Source of the DNA: Povalibacter uvarum
GTDB lineage: Bacteria > Pseudomonadota > Gammaproteobacteria > Steroidobacterales > Steroidobacteraceae
DNA length: 64,000 bases
Reading direction: 5' to 3'
Assembly: GCF_014202975.1 (NCBI RefSeq)
Contig: NZ_JACHHZ010000001.1
Coordinates: forward strand, 248,001-312,000
Below the pieces are notes generated by a model. It made no database searches. It saw only the letters and a list, made by a program, of their open reading frames with translations, and was not told where the DNA came from. Positions 27,072 to 35,746 of the stretch are shown here, piece after piece; position 1 is the stretch's first letter, and every line of letters begins with the position of its first letter. The position numbers and the translations under genes are program-made.

Positions 27072-27422
27072 ATGGCTGACTTCACGATCTATCACAATCC
27101 GCGCTGCACCAAGAGCCGTGAAACACTGGCGCTGCTCGAAGAGCACGGCGTCAAACCGAAGGTCATCGAGTATCTGAAGACGCCGCCCACGGCGGCGCAG
27201 TTGAAGGACATCGTCGCGAAGCTGGGCATCAAGCCGCAGGATCTCGTGCGCAAGGGCGAGGAGATCTACAAAGAAAAATACGCGGGCAAGACTTTGACCG
27301 ACGCGCAATGGATCGCGGCACTGGTCAAGGATCCGATCCTGATCGAGCGGCCGATCGTCATCAGCGGCAAGCGCGCGATCCTCGGGCGGCCTCCGGAGTC
27401 GGTCGAAGCGCTGTTGCGGTAG
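27072..27422 (+). CDS. ArsC/Spx-family reductase (glutaredoxin-dependent arsenate reductase type)
   Basis: A 116-residue thioredoxin-fold protein of the ArsC (glutaredoxin-dependent) family. The catalytic cysteine is in IYHNPRCTKSRETLALL (about residue 12). The arginines of the oxyanion site include the one in LIERPIVISGKRAILGRPPESV. The family reduces arsenate to arsenite, but many chromosomal members lie outside ars operons. No arsR or arsB is nearby here, so a general thiol-oxidoreductase role cannot be excluded. It is the last gene of a likely four-gene transcript beginning with the quinone oxidoreductase. Confidence 0.88.
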   Translation: MADFTIYHNPRCTKSRETLALLEEHGVKPKVIEYLKTPPTAAQLKDIVAKLGIKPQDLVRKGEEIYKEKYAGKTLTDAQWIAALVKDPILIERPIVISGKRAILGRPPESVEALLR

Positions 27423-27567
27423 AGCCCGGCTGCAACATAATCACCCGACGCATCGGGGATAACCTGCACCGCCGATACAGGACACCCCTATCTCGCAAAC
27501 GAGGAGGGATCGTCCGCTAAGATTGCGATTCAGCGTTTCGCAAGAACAATTACAGCAGGGAGACCGC

Positions 27568-29544
27568 ATGCGCGGTACATGGACAGCGGCGATCGTTTTC
27601 CTCTTCACCTTCGGCCAGGCGGGCGCTGCGCCGCCGCCCCGCGTCGAGGCATTCGGCAGGATTCCCAGCGTCGAGAGCGTCGTGGTGAGCCCGGGCGGCA
27701 CCCTGCTCGCATGGGCGGATTCGAGCACCGGCAAACAGCAGGTCGTCATGTTCGATGTCGATCGGGGTGCCGAGAAGCGGCGCCTGACGATGCCCGCGGA
27801 CTCGAAACTTCGGGATCTCGATTGGCACGACGACGAGACACTGCTCGTCAGCCTGAGCTTCACACACAGTGTGGGAAGCCGGGCGCTCGACAAATATGAA
27901 TGGCGGCGCACGCTTGCAGTCGATACCGGCGGCGGCGACATGCGCATGTTGCTGATGGATGGCACGCGCTCGCTGACGACGGGATCGAGGTTGCTGGCGC
28001 TGCGGACGTCCAAGCCGAAGACGGTGATGATGGCGACGTGGGATTTCGCCGCCACGAAATACACGGAGGAGATCGGATCGCGCCTGCGCGGCGGCCGCAA
28101 GGATGACGGCTGGGTCCTGAGTCTCTTCGAGGTCAGCACGATCACCGGCAAGGGCACCCGCGTCGAGATGGGAGGGCCCTACACCGCGGACTGGGTGCTC
28201 GATCTGAACGGTCAGGCGATCGGGCGGACCGAATGGGAGCCGGAGCGCAGTCTCTTCCGCGTGTTGCACAAGCGAGGAGACACGTGGAATGAAATTCACA
28301 AACTGGAGGATGGCACGACGCTGGGTATCGCCGGCCTCTCGAGGGACGGCAAGTCGCTGGTGGCGGTCGGGCCGAATGGCCTGAGCCGATCCGCGCTCTG
28401 GGAGATCGCGCTCGATGGTTCCGGAGCGAAGCTGCTTCTGGAAGATCCGGTCAATGACATCGAGCACATCGTGCTCGACGGCTACAACTGGCAGCCCGTC
28501 GCTGCATCGGTCGGCGGCGCGGACCCCGTGCGGCGCTGGCTCGATTCGGACGCGGAGGCTCGTCACAAAGCATTGTCGAAGACATTCGGCGGCCTGTCGG
28601 TCTCCATCCAGACCCGCGACAGCACGAACACCCGTGTCATTGCACGGGTGGGGTCGCCCTCGACACCGACGACCTACTACCTCGTCGATTTCGCCAAGGG
28701 CAAGGCGGATATCGTTGGAGAGGACTATCCGGAGCTCGCTGGCGTGACCCTGGGGCAGGTTCAGGTCCTGTCGTACAAGTCCCGCGACGGCGTCGATATT
28801 CCCGCGTACCTGACCGTACCGGCCGGGCTCGAGCAGAACAAGCTGCCCCTGGTCGTGCTGCCCCACGGAGGACCCCAGGCGAGAGACGAGCTCGCATTCG
28901 ACTGGATGGCGCAGTTCATCGCATCCCGGGGATACGCTGTGCTGCAACCTCAGTTCCGCGGATCCACCGGCTTCGGCGAGTCCTTCCGGCTTGCGGGCTA
29001 CCGTCAATGGGGCGGCGTCATGCAGAACGACGTGACGGACGGCGTGAAGGCCATGATCGATCAGGGGATCGTCGATCCGCGGCGAGTGTGCATCGTCGGT
29101 GCGAGTTACGGTGGATACGCGGCGCTCGCTGGCGCTGCATTCACACCGGAGTTGTACGCCTGCGCCGTCAGCATCAACGGCGTGACGGACCTCCCGGGAA
29201 TGCTCGGACATGCGCTGAAGCGCAGTGGCGAGGAATCGAATACCGTGGCCTACTGGACCTCTCATATCGGCTCCGCGCAGGATCCGCTCGTCATCGGAAG
29301 GTCGCCGGCCCGCTCGGCGCAGACCATCCAGGCGCCAGTCCTGCTCATCCATGGCACGGATGACACCATCGTGCCGATCATGCAGTCGCAATTGATGGCA
29401 AGCGCGCTGAAGGGAGCGGGAAAATCCTACGCATTCGCGAAACTCGACGGCGAAGATCACGCGCTGTCGCGTAGCGAAACCCGGATGCGCGTGCTGCAGG
29501 AACTGGAAGGTTTCTTGGGTAAATTCCTGTCCCCCTCGAATTGA
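27568..29544 (+). CDS. Secreted S9-family prolyl oligopeptidase-like serine peptidase
   Basis: 658 residues with an N-terminal signal peptide (MRGTWTAAIVFLFTFGQAGA). Residues 30-390 form a divergent beta-propeller. The C-terminal alpha/beta-hydrolase domain carries the catalytic triad: Ser in VGASYGGYAALAG (about 513), Asp in LLIHGTDDTIVPIMQS (about 598) and His in DGEDHALSRSETR (about 631). PHGGPQARDELAFDWMAQF is the oxyanion-region motif of S9C acylaminoacyl/dipeptidyl peptidases. It should be periplasmic and cleave short peptides. ATG 27568 was chosen because it starts the signal peptide and follows CAGGGAG; the longer frame from 27523 is rejected. Confidence 0.9.
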   Translation: MRGTWTAAIVFLFTFGQAGAAPPPRVEAFGRIPSVESVVVSPGGTLLAWADSSTGKQQVVMFDVDRGAEKRRLTMPADSKLRDLDWHDDETLLVSLSFTHSVGSRALDKYEWRRTLAVDTGGGDMRMLLMDGTRSLTTGSRLLALRTSKPKTVMMATWDFAATKYTEEIGSRLRGGRKDDGWVLSLFEVSTITGKGTRVEMGGPYTADWVLDLNGQAIGRTEWEPERSLFRVLHKRGDTWNEIHKLEDGTTLGIAGLSRDGKSLVAVGPNGLSRSALWEIALDGSGAKLLLEDPVNDIEHIVLDGYNWQPVAASVGGADPVRRWLDSDAEARHKALSKTFGGLSVSIQTRDSTNTRVIARVGSPSTPTTYYLVDFAKGKADIVGEDYPELAGVTLGQVQVLSYKSRDGVDIPAYLTVPAGLEQNKLPLVVLPHGGPQARDELAFDWMAQFIASRGYAVLQPQFRGSTGFGESFRLAGYRQWGGVMQNDVTDGVKAMIDQGIVDPRRVCIVGASYGGYAALAGAAFTPELYACAVSINGVTDLPGMLGHALKRSGEESNTVAYWTSHIGSAQDPLVIGRSPARSAQTIQAPVLLIHGTDDTIVPIMQSQLMASALKGAGKSYAFAKLDGEDHALSRSETRMRVLQELEGFLGKFLSPSN

Positions 29545-29628
29545 CCCCTTCATTCATCCGCCAGGGTGTGGCAGCGCCGTCCGGCTCGCGTAAAATGCGG
29601 GCCGGTCGACGCGATTCGGGATTCCTCC

Positions 29629-30177
29629 ATGAGCATGTCGTTGCGCGAGCAGCTTCTGGCCGCGGGCCTGGTCAGCAAGAAACAGGCTGAACAGGTTGAG
29701 AAGCAACAGAAGCAGAAGCACCATCACCACGCGAAGAGCGGCAAACCCGCGCAGGACGAAGCGGCCAAACGCGCTGCGCAGCAAGCGCAGGCCGCCAAGG
29801 CGGCGCGCGACCAGGAGCTCAATCGGCAGCGCCAGGAACAGGCTGAGCAGAAAGCCCGCGCAGCCCAGGTCAAGCAGTTGATCGAAGAGAACCGGCTGCC
29901 GAAGCTCGAGACGGACGACTACTTCAACTACGTCGACCGGGGCAAAGTCCGCCGTATGTCGGTGGATGCGCAGCGGCGCGAGCAGATCATGGCGGGCACG
30001 CTGATGATCGTGCGCCTCGAAGGGCGCTACGAGGTCGTTCCGAAGGACATCGCGGAAAAGGTCCGCGAGCGCAGTGCACGCGCGGTGGTGACGTTGAATC
30101 AGTCGGAATCCGAGGCGAAGCCGGCCGAAGATGATCCGTACAAGGATTTCGTCGTACCAGACGACCTGCGCTGGTAG
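29629..30177 (+). CDS. DUF2058 (YaiL-like) nucleoprotein
   Basis: 182 residues of the DUF2058 family. The N-terminal MSMSLREQLLAAGLVSKKQAEQ is followed by a long Gln/Lys/Ala-rich charged helix (about 25-85, with a HHHH patch). A compact domain (LIEENRLPKLETDDYFNYVDRGKVRRMSVD ... GRYEVVPKDIAEKV) and a C-terminal DPYKDFVVPDDLRW follow. The family is annotated as polynucleotide-associated, but its precise activity is unknown. It is followed by a cluster of palindromic repeats and the convergent rsgA gene. Confidence 0.9.
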   Translation: MSMSLREQLLAAGLVSKKQAEQVEKQQKQKHHHHAKSGKPAQDEAAKRAAQQAQAAKAARDQELNRQRQEQAEQKARAAQVKQLIEENRLPKLETDDYFNYVDRGKVRRMSVDAQRREQIMAGTLMIVRLEGRYEVVPKDIAEKVRERSARAVVTLNQSESEAKPAEDDPYKDFVVPDDLRW

Positions 30178-30183
30178 TCGCTC

Positions 30184-30313
30184 CGTCATCCCCGCGAAAG
30201 CGGGGATCCATCCGGATGGATTCCCGCTTTCGCGGGAATGACGCAGGCTATCGCGGGGATAATGACGCAGGCTATCGCGGGGATAATGACGCAGGCTATC
30301 GCGGGGATGACGG
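30184..30313. repeat. CCCGCGAAAGCGGG palindrome with three 24-base tandem copies
   Basis: A long palindrome (30184-30243) pairs GTCATCCCCGCGAAAGCGGG with CCCGCTTTCGCGGGAATGAC around ATCCATCCGGATGGAT. Its right end is then copied in tandem. The 24-base unit ATGACGCAGGCTATCGCGGG plus GATA occurs at 30238-30261 and 30262-30285, with a partial third at 30286-30307, ending GATGACGG. This places a repeat block between the convergent DUF2058 and rsgA stops, where it may also serve as a bidirectional terminator. The pattern suggests local amplification of a REP-like element. Confidence 0.85.
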
Positions 30314-30321
30314 GACCGCGT

Positions 30322-31398
30322 TCACCGCCCCTGCTTCTCCTTCCTCTGCTGATCCTGCACAGCCTTGTACTGACGCCCAAAGAACCGCTCTCGCTCGCGA
30401 CGTTCGCGTGTGGTGCGTGCTGCATTGGCGGCTTCACGCTGAAGTTTGAGATAGCTGGTCACGCGACGCTCATCGATCTCGCCGCGTTCCAACGCAGCTT
30501 GCAGCGCGCAGCCTTCGTCCCCTTCATGGCTGCAGTCGCGATACCGACAGGCGCTCGCAAGCGCTTCGACATCGTCGAACACCGCACTCACGCCGCTTTC
30601 AACTGCGCCGATCTTCAGTTCGCGCATGCCGGGCGTGTCGATGAGCCAGGCACCGCCCGGCATTGCGATGAGATTGCGCGCCGTCGTGGTGTGCCTGCCT
30701 CTCGCGTCGTCCTCCCGAATCCCTGCAGTGGCCTGCTGTGCCGACAGCGTCAGCGTGTTCACGAGCGTCGATTTCCCTACCCCTGATGAACCGACGAACG
30801 CCACGCTCTGTCCGGCGCCGAGCCACGGCGCGAGTCTCTTTGGTGTCTCGTCTCCTAGTGCATTCAGAGCGATTGCTGCGACGTTGCGAGCAACCTGGGC
30901 GACCTGATCGAGGTACTCCCGCGGGTCATCGCAGAGATCGGCCTTGGTGAGAAGAATGACCGGCTCGACGCGCGCATCGAGGGCCACGCTCAGGTAGCGC
31001 TCGAGGCGCGACAGGTTGAAATCCGCGTTGCAGGAACTGACGATGAGCAGCGTATCCAGGTTGGCTGCGATGGGTTGCATCTCGTGTTGCGAACCGGCGG
31101 CGATGCGCGCGATCAGCGATGCGCGTTCGAGCAGGCGCAGCATGCGATCCGTACCGGATTCCACGAGAACCCAATCGCCCACCGTGACGGATGCGGACCC
31201 ATCGGCGAGCAGGCTGCCTGGAAGTGTAACGCTCGCGTCGCCGCCTTCGTGCAGAACGTCGATGCGACTGCGATGGACGCTCGCAACCCGGGCCGGGAAT
31301 CCCGCCTCGAGATCCTGGAGTGTCAGTTGTTGCGCGTAGAAGGGACGCCAGCCGAGCTGGCTGAGCGAAGGGCCGGCGGCGCCATGATTGGACGTCAT
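30322..31398 (-). CDS. rsgA: Ribosome small subunit-dependent GTPase A
   Basis: A 358-residue circularly permuted GTPase that helps 30S subunit maturation. An N-terminal OB domain (about 20-100) is followed by the permuted G domain: NxxD-type ILLTKADL, then G1 FVGSSGVGKSTLVNTL, G2 region GRHTTTARN and G3 LIDTPGMREL. The C-terminal zinc knuckle has CRYRDCSHEGDEGC. ATG 31398 was chosen; the upstream open frame overlaps the neighbouring thioredoxin-like gene and has no similarity. The extreme C-terminus is basic (RERERFFGRQYKAVQDQQRK). It lies in series with the thioredoxin-like gene on the minus strand. Confidence 0.95.
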   Translation of the reverse strand: MTSNHGAAGPSLSQLGWRPFYAQQLTLQDLEAGFPARVASVHRSRIDVLHEGGDASVTLPGSLLADGSASVTVGDWVLVESGTDRMLRLLERASLIARIAAGSQHEMQPIAANLDTLLIVSSCNADFNLSRLERYLSVALDARVEPVILLTKADLCDDPREYLDQVAQVARNVAAIALNALGDETPKRLAPWLGAGQSVAFVGSSGVGKSTLVNTLTLSAQQATAGIREDDARGRHTTTARNLIAMPGGAWLIDTPGMRELKIGAVESGVSAVFDDVEALASACRYRDCSHEGDEGCALQAALERGEIDERRVTSYLKLQREAANAARTTRERRERERFFGRQYKAVQDQQRKEKQGR

Positions 31399-31429
31399 GG
31401 CCGCCTTTTCGCAGGGCAGGGTGCCGCTG

Positions 31430-31930
31430 TCAACGCTCCGGCAGGGTTCCCGCGAAGGCCGGCAGCTCCCTGGGAGCTTCCTTCCAATGCCGCAGGAAGC
31501 CGAGGAAAGCATCCTTGTCGTAAGCGCGCTTGCCGTGCTCGAACATGCCGGTCGATTGCGAGGCCAGCACGTTGCGGTCCGGCGAGATCACCCAGAAGTG
31601 CGGTGCGCCACGGGCCTCGGGCAACTGCGAGAAGAACATCTCGTTGAAGTTCTCGTCGCCCACGTACACCTTCATCACGACGAACGTGTCGTGAAGCGCC
31701 GAATTCACATCGTTATTACGTGAAATGAAACTGTCGAGCCGGTGACACCAGCTGCACCAGTCGCCGCCGGCGACGACGAGAACGAGCTTGCCTTCCGACT
31801 GCGCCTGCGCGATTGCGGCGTGATATTGCTCGAACGGATCCGCTTCCGGGTCGTATCCGAGTTTCGTCGCGGCCGCCGTGGCTGTGAAGGCAACTGCAGC
31901 GAGTATCGCGGCGCACAGAAAGCGTTTCAT
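31430..31930 (-). CDS. Exported thioredoxin-family protein
   Basis: 166 residues with a signal peptide (MKRFLCAAILAAVAFTATAAA). The mature domain has the thioredoxin-fold pattern: GKLVLVVAGGDWCSWCHRLDSF with a C-S-W-C redox pair (about residues 65-68), and ARGAPHFWVISPDRNVLASQ with the cis-proline segment. This fits the thioredoxin_7/DUF255-like group of periplasmic disulfide oxidoreductases. The substrate is unknown. It may be co-transcribed with rsgA, 31 bases downstream on the same strand. Confidence 0.85.
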   Translation of the reverse strand: MKRFLCAAILAAVAFTATAAATKLGYDPEADPFEQYHAAIAQAQSEGKLVLVVAGGDWCSWCHRLDSFISRNNDVNSALHDTFVVMKVYVGDENFNEMFFSQLPEARGAPHFWVISPDRNVLASQSTGMFEHGKRAYDKDAFLGFLRHWKEAPRELPAFAGTLPER

Positions 31931-32055
31931 CGAATCGATCCCCCTCACGGTCTCGTCAACCGTCGGGGACGAGCGTAGCGCTCTTTTCGGATCGTGGCAC
32001 CCGTCGCGATTCTTTACAGCCGTCCGCTGCGCCGCATCCCTTCAGGCGCGGAGCG

Positions 32056-32982
32056 TCACCTGGCTTTGTCGACTGTCACTCTCGACGGCAGTGATCCCAG
32101 TGCTCCGCTGTTCTCGCGGGTGATCGCGACACCTTCGCCCGGAGCCTTCTCGTATGCCGCATCCCACGGCATGACGATCGTCGTGCGTTCGGCCTCGGGG
32201 AACATCTTCGGGAGGATCGGAGGAACCGGACGAGTGGCTTCGGCGGTGAACAGTCGATCGAGTGAGCCGTGTCGCCGCAACGCTTCGTTGAGATCGTGCA
32301 GATTGCATTGCGTCGGATGGGAGATCGGCATTGCGTTGTCGTGTGCCGCGTCCAGAAGAGCAGCCGGTGTCATCCATGCCGATTCGACGGTCTCACTCGT
32401 GTCGGCACTGGCGAGATGGGATTCAGGTGCGCGCAGCACGAAGAAGCGAGTGTCGAAGCGCTTGGGGGCGCTCGACGGAGTGATCCAGTGGGCCCAGTAC
32501 AGCAACGTCGACACATCGGGGCGCAACTGCTCTCGTTGCAGAAGTTCGACGAACAACGTGGCGTTGCTGGCGACTGCTTCCCGCGATTGCTGGATGCGAT
32601 CGAGGGTGCGTGCATCGCAGGCACTCCCATCCGCGCGTGTCGCAAGCAGCACGCCGGTTTCCTCGAAGGTCTCGCGGCAAGCAGCGAATGCGAGACCGGC
32701 CGATTGGGCCGTTGCCAACGGCTGATCACGCAGATCACGCATGCCCAGCCGACGGACGATCGCTCCGCTGTCGATCAACGCCAGCGCGGCGGGGGAGCAG
32801 TCCGACGGATGCAGCGCACCGCCCGGAAAGACCCACATGCCGGCCATGAAGGCGAGATTCGCGTGCCGGCGCACCATGAGCACTTCGGCTCGATCTTCGA
32901 TCTCCCGCAGCAGCAGGATCGTCGCCGCGGCGCGTGGTGTCGCCGGAGCAGCAGAGCGTGTATCGTCGGGTGACGCCGTCAT
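32056..32982 (-). CDS. NUDT19-like Nudix hydrolase
   Basis: 308 residues. The Nudix box is split: the glycine part is MWVFPGGALHPSD, and after an insertion of about 40 residues comes the catalytic AACRETFEETGVLLA (R-E-x2-E-E-x-G). This long insertion is characteristic of the NUDT7/NUDT19 (CoA and acyl-CoA diphosphatase) group. The C-terminal half (LLYWAHWITPSSAPKRFDTRFFVLRAP) also matches that group. CoA-ester hydrolysis is therefore plausible but unproven. Its start at 32982 lies only 14 bases from the divergent VanZ-like gene start, so both promoters must overlap or lie within the genes. Confidence 0.88.
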   Translation of the reverse strand: MTASPDDTRSAAPATPRAAATILLLREIEDRAEVLMVRRHANLAFMAGMWVFPGGALHPSDCSPAALALIDSGAIVRRLGMRDLRDQPLATAQSAGLAFAACRETFEETGVLLATRADGSACDARTLDRIQQSREAVASNATLFVELLQREQLRPDVSTLLYWAHWITPSSAPKRFDTRFFVLRAPESHLASADTSETVESAWMTPAALLDAAHDNAMPISHPTQCNLHDLNEALRRHGSLDRLFTAEATRPVPPILPKMFPEAERTTIVMPWDAAYEKAPGEGVAITRENSGALGSLPSRVTVDKAR

Positions 32983-32996
32983 GCCATGCGGATTCC

Positions 32997-33941
32997 GTGA
33001 AAAAGAATAGTGTCATCCCCGCAGCGGTGACGGGCATTCTGCTCGCAGCGGTCATCCTTGTGCCAGTGCCCGGGCGTGAACGCTGGATAACGGTTCTCCA
33101 CGATTTCGCTCACGCGCCGATCTTCGGATGCGTCGCGGTCGCAGTGCTCTTGATTCTGCGGGCGTCGGACGGACTGGCCAAACGTCCTGCATGGCAGCTT
33201 TATCTGCTGGCTCTTGCAGTTGCCGTGGTTCTGGGAGCGTTGACCGAGATCATTCAATGGATCGAGGGCCGCGATGCATCCTGGATCGATCTGCGCAGCG
33301 ACATCATCGGAGCCGCCGCATTCCTGGGCCTGTGCGCTGCATTCGATCGGACGTTCACTCCTCGCGTGCGTGCGGCCGGCATCGTCGTGGCGATCGCGTT
33401 GCTGGTCTGGCATTCGAAACCCGGACTCGACGCCATCCGTGCGTATCAATATCGAGCGTCACTCGAGCCAACGCTCGCGCAGTTCTCGACGGCCAGGGAT
33501 CTCTACTTCATCGACCCACTGCGTTCGCATGCGCGCATCGAACCGTTGCCCTCGGACTGGTCTTCGACGGGCGACACCGCGTTACGCGTGGACTTCACCA
33601 ACGAACGCTGGCCCGGCGTCGATTTCTTCGAGCCGTTCACCGACTGGAGCCGCTATCGAACGCTCGAGCTCGACCTCGTGAACCCCGGCGACTCAGAGCT
33701 GCGGCTGACCCTGCGCATCCACGACGTGAATCACAACAATGAGTATGCGGACCGGTTCAATCGCGATTTCGCACTCGCACCGCGCAGCCGGCAGGTCGTG
33801 AGCATTCCGCTGGCGGATATCGAATCAGCGCCACGCGATCGGCGAATGAACATGACACGGATCGCGGACCTGCATCTGTTTCGATCGGATGGATCGAGCG
33901 GGGAGAGGATGTACGTGGTGAAGATGGCGGTGAGGCGTTAG
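32997..33941 (+). CDS. VanZ-like membrane protein fused to a C-terminal beta-sandwich domain
   Basis: 314 residues from GTG 32997 (an upstream start at 32934 would overlap the divergent Nudix gene). The first 140 residues form a VanZ-like domain of about five helices: VIPAAVTGILLAAVILVPVPG, HAPIFGCVAVAVLLIL, LYLLALAVAVVLGALTEIIQ with the conserved E-x-x-Q, WIDLRSDIIGAAAFLGL, and a last helix GIVVAIALLVW. The periplasmic C-terminus (about 165-314) has the look of a carbohydrate-binding beta-sandwich: TALRVDFTNERWPGVDF, WSRYRTLELDLVNPGDSELRLTLRIHD and RIADLHLFRSDGSSGERMYV. VanZ proteins are linked to envelope glycopeptide phenotypes, but the function here is unknown. Confidence 0.8.
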   Translation: MKKNSVIPAAVTGILLAAVILVPVPGRERWITVLHDFAHAPIFGCVAVAVLLILRASDGLAKRPAWQLYLLALAVAVVLGALTEIIQWIEGRDASWIDLRSDIIGAAAFLGLCAAFDRTFTPRVRAAGIVVAIALLVWHSKPGLDAIRAYQYRASLEPTLAQFSTARDLYFIDPLRSHARIEPLPSDWSSTGDTALRVDFTNERWPGVDFFEPFTDWSRYRTLELDLVNPGDSELRLTLRIHDVNHNNEYADRFNRDFALAPRSRQVVSIPLADIESAPRDRRMNMTRIADLHLFRSDGSSGERMYVVKMAVRR

Positions 33942-33947
33942 CTGGGG

Positions 33948-35039
33948 CTACATCACCACCACCGTCCGAATCGACTCCCCCGTCTGCATCATCCTGAACC
34001 CCTCGCCGATGCGCTCGAGCGGCAGTCGATGCGTGACGAGCGGATCGAGATGGATCTTGCCTTCCACGTACCAGTCGACGATCTCCGGCAGGCGGCTCAC
34101 GCGGGCGCCGCCCATGTAGCAGCCCGTCCAGTGGCGACCCATCATGAGCATGCCGGGGATCGCGTTCACTTCCGAGCCCTGCGGCGCGACGCCGATGACG
34201 TAGCTCTTGCCCCAGGCGGGATTGGTGCATTCGAACGCCTGGCGCATGACTTGCGGGATGCCGATGCATTCGAACGTGTAGTCGGCGCCGCCGCCGGTGA
34301 GTTTCAGCAGATGAGGGACGATCTTCTCGACCTGCTTCGGATTCACGAACTCGGTGGCGCCGAACTGGCGCGCGATCTGTTCCTTGGCGGGATTCATGTC
34401 GACGCCGATGATCGTCTTCGCGCCGGCGAGCTTCGCGCCCTGGACGACGTTGAGGCCGATGCCGCCGAGACCGAAGACGATGACGGAGTCGCCGGCTTCG
34501 ATCTTCGCTGCGAACAGCGCAGCGCCGATGCCTGTCGTTGCGCCGCAGCCGATGTAGCAGATCGGATCGAACGGTGCGTCGTCGCGGACTTTCGCGATCG
34601 TGTCGATCGGCAGCACCGTGTAATCAGCGAACGTGCCGAGGCCCCACAACTGCGTGACCGGTTTGCCGTCGAGCGAGAAGCGGCTCTCGCGCGGGCGCAA
34701 TCGTGCGAAGGCTTCGACGCAGAGATTGGTCTTGTTGGACGCGCAGTAGTTGCACTTTCCACATTGTGGAATGAGGAAAGGAATCACATGATCGCCGGGC
34801 TTGAACTTCGTGACGCCGGGGCCGACCTCGACGACCACGCCAGCGGCTTCATGGCCGAGCAGCGCGGGGAATTGCCAGGGCACTTTGCCTTCATAGACGT
34901 GCAGGTCGGAGTGGCACAGGCCGGTTGCCTTGACGTGAATCAGAACCTCGCCTTCGCGCGGGCCCTCGAGCTGCACGGTTTCGATGGCAAACGGTTCGTT
35001 CGGGGCGTGAACGATGGCGGCACGAACATTCAGTGGCAC
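33948..35039 (-). CDS. Zinc-dependent class III-type alcohol dehydrogenase
   Basis: A 363-residue zinc MDR alcohol dehydrogenase starting at GTG 35039. The catalytic zinc ligands are ATGLCHSDLHV (Cys, with His-x-x-Glu in LLGHEAAGVV). The structural zinc loop is PQCGKCNYCASNKTNLC, with four cysteines. The NAD-binding motif is VFGLGGIGLNVVQGAKLAGA. GCGATTGIGAALFAAKIEAG is typical of the class III (S-hydroxymethylglutathione) and related NAD-dependent dehydrogenases. The exact substrate, formaldehyde-glutathione or another alcohol, cannot be fixed. No S-formylglutathione hydrolase gene is adjacent. It is convergent with the VanZ-like gene, with 6 bases between them. Confidence 0.9.
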   Translation of the reverse strand: MPLNVRAAIVHAPNEPFAIETVQLEGPREGEVLIHVKATGLCHSDLHVYEGKVPWQFPALLGHEAAGVVVEVGPGVTKFKPGDHVIPFLIPQCGKCNYCASNKTNLCVEAFARLRPRESRFSLDGKPVTQLWGLGTFADYTVLPIDTIAKVRDDAPFDPICYIGCGATTGIGAALFAAKIEAGDSVIVFGLGGIGLNVVQGAKLAGAKTIIGVDMNPAKEQIARQFGATEFVNPKQVEKIVPHLLKLTGGGADYTFECIGIPQVMRQAFECTNPAWGKSYVIGVAPQGSEVNAIPGMLMMGRHWTGCYMGGARVSRLPEIVDWYVEGKIHLDPLVTHRLPLERIGEGFRMMQTGESIRTVVVM

Positions 35040-35273
35040 GACTGATCTTCCTTCGACGTGTTACACGAAGGTGCGACTGTACGCAGATTGATGCTGCGGG
35101 AGCAAATGAAGGAGTGTGGACTCGCGGCGACGACACGCAACGGTCTGCGTTGCAGTCGTCCACCGGCTGCGGGCCCGTAATTTGTAAGAGTAGAATCAGT
35201 CTCGTCGCGAATCGCCCAGCGCCGGTCGATCCGTTCTCGCCAGCCAACAAGCCAGCAATTCAAGGGTATCGCC

Positions 35274-35732
35274 ATGATCACGCTCGACATCAACGGCAAG
35301 CAGGTGCAGACCGACGCTGAGCCGGATACGCCGCTCTTGTGGGTTTTGCGGGATCACCTGGGCATGACCGGCAGCAAGTACGGTTGCGGCAAGGCGCTGT
35401 GCGGTGCCTGCACCGTCCACGTGAACGGCGCAGCGACGCGCAGTTGCGTCCTTCCGGTCTCCGCGGCGTCGGGGATGAAGATCACGACGATCGAAGCCGT
35501 GGGTGACTCGGCGATCGGCAAGGCAGTGCAGGACGCCTGGGTCGCCGAAAACGTGCCGCAGTGCGGCTATTGCCAGTCCGGCCAGGTCATGAGCGCCACA
35601 GCGCTTCTGACCACCAACCAGAAGCCCAGCGATGCGGATATCGATGCCGCCATGTCCGGCAATATCTGCCGCTGCGCGACCTACGTCAGGATTCGGACCG
35701 CGATCAAGCGCGCCGCCGAATCGCTGGCCTGA
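35274..35732 (+). CDS. iorA: [2Fe-2S] subunit of an isoquinoline 1-oxidoreductase-type molybdenum hydroxylase
   Basis: A 152-residue iron-sulfur subunit. The plant-ferredoxin-like N-terminal domain binds one [2Fe-2S] cluster with [17 protein letters not shown] and the later Cys in TRSCVLP. The C-terminal helical domain binds the second cluster with [10 protein letters not shown] and [12 protein letters not shown]. The family passes electrons from the molybdenum cofactor subunit to an external acceptor. It is followed 14 bases downstream by the large subunit. The two-gene layout without an FAD subunit matches IorA/IorB aldehyde or N-heterocycle dehydrogenases. Confidence 0.93.
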   Translation: MITLDINGKQVQTDAEPDTPLLWVLRDHLGMTGSKYGCGKALCGACTVHVNGAATRSCVLPVSAASGMKITTIEAVGDSAIGKAVQDAWVAENVPQCGYCQSGQVMSATALLTTNQKPSDADIDAAMSGNICRCATYVRIRTAIKRAAESLA

Positions 35733-35746
35733 ACGGGAGAGACGCC

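Noticed and set aside
27550-29553. A 667-codon antisense open frame over the S9 peptidase gene
   Set aside because: Same GC-driven effect. The plus-strand product has a signal peptide and a complete catalytic triad.
30238-30307. Possible CRISPR-like array (three repeats)
   Set aside because: The units are directly adjacent 24-base copies without spacers, and no cas gene is present. It is a tandem repeat derived from a palindrome.
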